NCBI GenBank assembly: GCA_041401985.1
Contig: JAWKTE010000021.1
Span: forward strand, 7,379-71,378
Direction: 5' to 3'
DNA: 64,000 nucleotides
Source: JACKHA01 sp041401985
GTDB lineage: Bacteria; Planctomycetota; Phycisphaerae; Phycisphaerales; UBA1924
In this document: piece by piece, positions 61,782 to 64,000 of the stretch
Layout: the number at the start of each line of letters is the position of its first letter
Position numbering within the stretch: position 1 is the stretch's first letter
The notes under the pieces: model-generated
What the model saw: the letters and a program-made list of their open reading frames with translations, nothing else
Told to the model about the DNA's origin: nothing
The model's database searches: none
Program-made: the position numbers and the translations under genes

Positions 61782-63875
61782 ATGCTCCGCCGCCGCACCC
61801 GCCGCCCCGCGCGCCACCCGCAACCCGCCTTCGCCCTGGAGTCCCTCGAACCCCGCCAGGTCCTGGCCGTCGTCACTTGGGACGGCGGCGGCGGCTCCAA
61901 CCTCTGGTCCAACCCCCTCAACTGGTCCGGTGATGTCCTCCCCGGCCCGGACGACGACGTGAACCTCATCCAACCGGGTCTGCCGGCCCCGCAGGTGAGC
62001 CCCGGCCTGGTCGTCGCCGACGCCGGACCCATCGAGATCAAGTCGCTGAGGCTCTACCGGTCCTTCGTCCTCAACGCGGGCGTGGACATGCGCATCACCG
62101 GCACGCTGATCGACCGCGACCTGTACGGCGTCGCCGGCGAGGTCCGGATCAACGGCGACCTCCGGGTCGAGAACCGCGGCGCCACACCCGCCAACCTGAC
62201 GATCCTCGTACTCGCCGTGCAGCCCGGCGGCAGCCTCGTCCTCGGCGCGCCGGATGGCGCGCGAACCCCGGCGTACTTCGCGATCGAGAACCTCGGACGC
62301 GTCCGCCTCCAGAATCTGGATCCGACGTTCAACTGCCGCATCACGAACGCGGAACAGAAAGTGGTTGAAGCATCGGACGTCCGACTCGACGCCAGGAACT
62401 CCGGCCTGGTCATCACCAATGCCGGGATGGTCCGGGTCGATGGCGCCGCGGGGTCCTTCTCCAGCCTCAGGGTCGAGAACACCGGCAGCATCTCCGCGCA
62501 GGGCGCCACGCTCCACGTGTACACCACGCTCTCAACGGTCGGCGAGATCGTCGCCGCCGATTCCGGAGCGAAGATCAGGCTCATCGCCCCGGTTGCATCG
62601 CTTTCGAGCAGCACCGGGCCGGCACCCTTTGATTTCTTCAACACCACCTTCGCCGGCGACGGCACCATCACGATCATCACTTCTCCGTACCGACGCCTCC
62701 GCCTCGGCAACACCACCGTCGGCGGCAACCTCATCATCGAGACCGGCATGCCGATCGACGTCGCCGGCGGCCGCCTCACCGTTTCCGGCACGCTCACGCA
62801 GTACGGCGACGACTCCCTGGGCGATTTCTACGGCTCCAGCCAGATCTACGTCACCGGCACCCTCCGCCTGGCCGGCCCCGATCGGTCCCTGTACAACCCA
62901 CTCATCATCACCCCCACCGGCCGCGTCGAGACCTCCGGCCTGCTCACCCTCTTCCACGCCCCCATCACCAACCAGGGCGCCATCGCCCGCACGGGCCCCG
63001 GCACCACCCGCATCCTGGCCAACCTCGACAACCAGGGCACGATCGACGCCGCCTACGGCACCATCGAACTGCTCGGCCCCATCGAGCAACTCTCCGCGAG
63101 CGCCCCGGGCATCAACACCCTCTCCGGTGGCGAGTGGATCGCACGCCACGACGCCACCCTCGCCTGGCCCGCCGGCGTCAACATCACCTCCCTCGGCTCC
63201 CAGACCACCCTGGGCTACCTCGGCGACGAGGCCCGCATCCTCGCCACCGATTCACTCTCCACCAACCGCGGCACCATCATCCTCGCCGGCGGACGCGAGG
63301 ACTTCCTCAGCCGCCCCGGCGCCCCGACCACTTTGATCAACCTCGGCACCGTCCGCAAAGTCGGCGCGGGCGAGACGACGATCGCCGTGCCCGTCGACAT
63401 CCGCACCAACTCGTCGCTCACCGGGCGCGTCGAGGTCCGGCGCGGGCGGCTCGTGCTCGTGGGCGACGCCATGACCAACCGCGGCGTGCTCGACGTTGCC
63501 TCGGGCACGCTCAAGATCGACCTGGCCGACGAGGGCACGCTCCGCAACCTCGGCACCATCGACATCGGCGCGGGCGGTCGCCTCAAACTCCTCGGCTCGC
63601 TCGACATGGACAACGGCAGCGTCTTCCAGACCGAGGTCACCGCCCCCCGCTACGGGCGGGCCGTCATCACCGGCGGCCTGGACATCGCGGGCGCGGCCCT
63701 CCGCGCCACCTTCGTCGGCGACGCCTTCGCCCCCGGCCGCACGCGCCGGATCATCGCCGCCGCGTCCCGCACCGGCACGTTCGGCACCTTCGAGGCCCCC
63801 GGCCTGGGCGTCACCCTCACCGCCCAGCCGGTGTACGGCGCAGACCGAGTCGCGGTCAGGGTGCTGGGGTTGTAA
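61782..63875 (+). CDS. LEPR-XLL type large surface protein
   Basis: 697 residues. A basic N-terminus is followed by FALESLEPRQVLA, the LEPR-XLL motif typical of large exported planctomycete proteins. The rest is beta-helix-like, with repeated G-[TS]-[IL] strand units: GTLIDRDLYGVAGEVRINGD, GSLVLGAPDG, GNLIIETGMPIDVAGGRLTV, TNRGVLDVASGTLKIDLADE, NLGTIDIGAGGRLKLLGSLD. It starts with VVTWDGGGGSNLWSNPLNWS, a motif of autotransporter-like repeats. CAGGAGGA is 8 nt upstream of the ATG. Probably surface-anchored; ligand unknown. Confidence 0.82.
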   Translation: MLRRRTRRPARHPQPAFALESLEPRQVLAVVTWDGGGGSNLWSNPLNWSGDVLPGPDDDVNLIQPGLPAPQVSPGLVVADAGPIEIKSLRLYRSFVLNAGVDMRITGTLIDRDLYGVAGEVRINGDLRVENRGATPANLTILVLAVQPGGSLVLGAPDGARTPAYFAIENLGRVRLQNLDPTFNCRITNAEQKVVEASDVRLDARNSGLVITNAGMVRVDGAAGSFSSLRVENTGSISAQGATLHVYTTLSTVGEIVAADSGAKIRLIAPVASLSSSTGPAPFDFFNTTFAGDGTITIITSPYRRLRLGNTTVGGNLIIETGMPIDVAGGRLTVSGTLTQYGDDSLGDFYGSSQIYVTGTLRLAGPDRSLYNPLIITPTGRVETSGLLTLFHAPITNQGAIARTGPGTTRILANLDNQGTIDAAYGTIELLGPIEQLSASAPGINTLSGGEWIARHDATLAWPAGVNITSLGSQTTLGYLGDEARILATDSLSTNRGTIILAGGREDFLSRPGAPTTLINLGTVRKVGAGETTIAVPVDIRTNSSLTGRVEVRRGRLVLVGDAMTNRGVLDVASGTLKIDLADEGTLRNLGTIDIGAGGRLKLLGSLDMDNGSVFQTEVTAPRYGRAVITGGLDIAGAALRATFVGDAFAPGRTRRIIAAASRTGTFGTFEAPGLGVTLTAQPVYGADRVAVRVLGL

Positions 63876-63877
63876 AG

Positions 63878-63935
63878 CGTGCCACCGACCTGCGGAGTCT
63901 TCGACCTGCGGAGTCTTCGGAGCGGGTCGGTGCGA
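63878..63935. repeat. GTGCCACCGAC repeat, copy 2
   Basis: gtgccaccgacctgcggagt with an internal duplicate (gacctgcggagtcttcg twice) and the closing gcgggtcggtgc. Same family as 61485-61523. Directly after the LEPR-XLL stop. The remaining bases to 64000 hold nothing I can identify. Confidence 0.7.
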
Positions 63936-64000
63936 GCGACCGTGGACCCCGGATCGCCGGCGGGTTGCCGTCCGACGCCCGCCAGATGGCTCCGTGCGCT

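Overview
The window is very GC-rich chromosomal DNA that most resembles a member of the Planctomycetota, class Phycisphaerae. The markers are C-terminal dockerin-like repeats (LTTGAV..PGYGVPNGVLNNDDFFYYL) on two secreted proteins, CxxCGYD zinc-ribbon membrane proteins in tandem, a LEPR-XLL type large surface protein, a Ser/Thr kinase fused to TPRs, and short VPAPG C-terminal sorting-like tails. No rRNA, tRNA, CRISPR array, transposase, integrase or prophage gene was found. This is mostly housekeeping and accessory chromosome, not an island.

Layout. 1-6.7 kb: start of a TPR-like gene (cut by the window edge), an M42-type peptidase, a Tat-exported class V aminotransferase, lipA broken by frameshifts and repeats, HNH-nuclease and HicB-like remnants, and a SpoIIE-type phosphatase. 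6.8-16.5 kb: AraC and Fur-type regulators, hotdog protein, two GNATs, trypsin-like protease, GH15 glycosidase, an orphan structured RNA locus, a coiled-coil zinc-ribbon protein, cdsA. 16.9-28.3 kb: outer-membrane protein, hutG-hutI (histidine degradation), dockerin protein, queA, a lipoprotein, dprA, lexA. 28.5-41.4 kb: DUF971 protein, methyltransferase, osmolyte-type ABC transporter, PQQ-type dehydrogenase with dockerin repeats, CsbD, DUF1579-like secreted protein, AbgT transporter, SUMF1-like protein, apbE. 41.4-51.3 kb: YhaM-like nuclease, kinase-TPR, ychF, four tandem ATGA-coupled paralogues of an unnamed secreted family, broken aminotransferase. 51.5-64 kb: upp, two coupled C-terminal zinc-ribbon membrane proteins, oppB/oppA, three tandem N-terminal zinc-ribbon membrane proteins, glyA, LEPR-XLL protein.

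Three signals cut across the genes. (1) A TANNNT box lies 5-9 nt upstream of at least 14 start codons, which points to leaderless mRNAs as a common mode; other genes instead have a good AGGAGG-type site. (2) Several families of GC-rich palindromic or inverted-repeat elements are scattered between genes, and some appear inside genes (lipA, oppA). The clearest is a two-hairpin composite present four times in the first 20 kb. (3) Apparent frameshifts cluster in a few loci (3.5-5.5, 10.6, 49.7-51.2 and 55.6 kb) while neighbouring genes are intact. They may be real decay or assembly indels.

The candidates for undescribed biology are the 14.2-14.6 kb RNA locus with its three-half-site operator, the composite repeat, the four-gene VPAPG cluster, and the zinc-ribbon genes that share a nearly identical 5' module. 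All calls come from reading the sequence. No database search was run.
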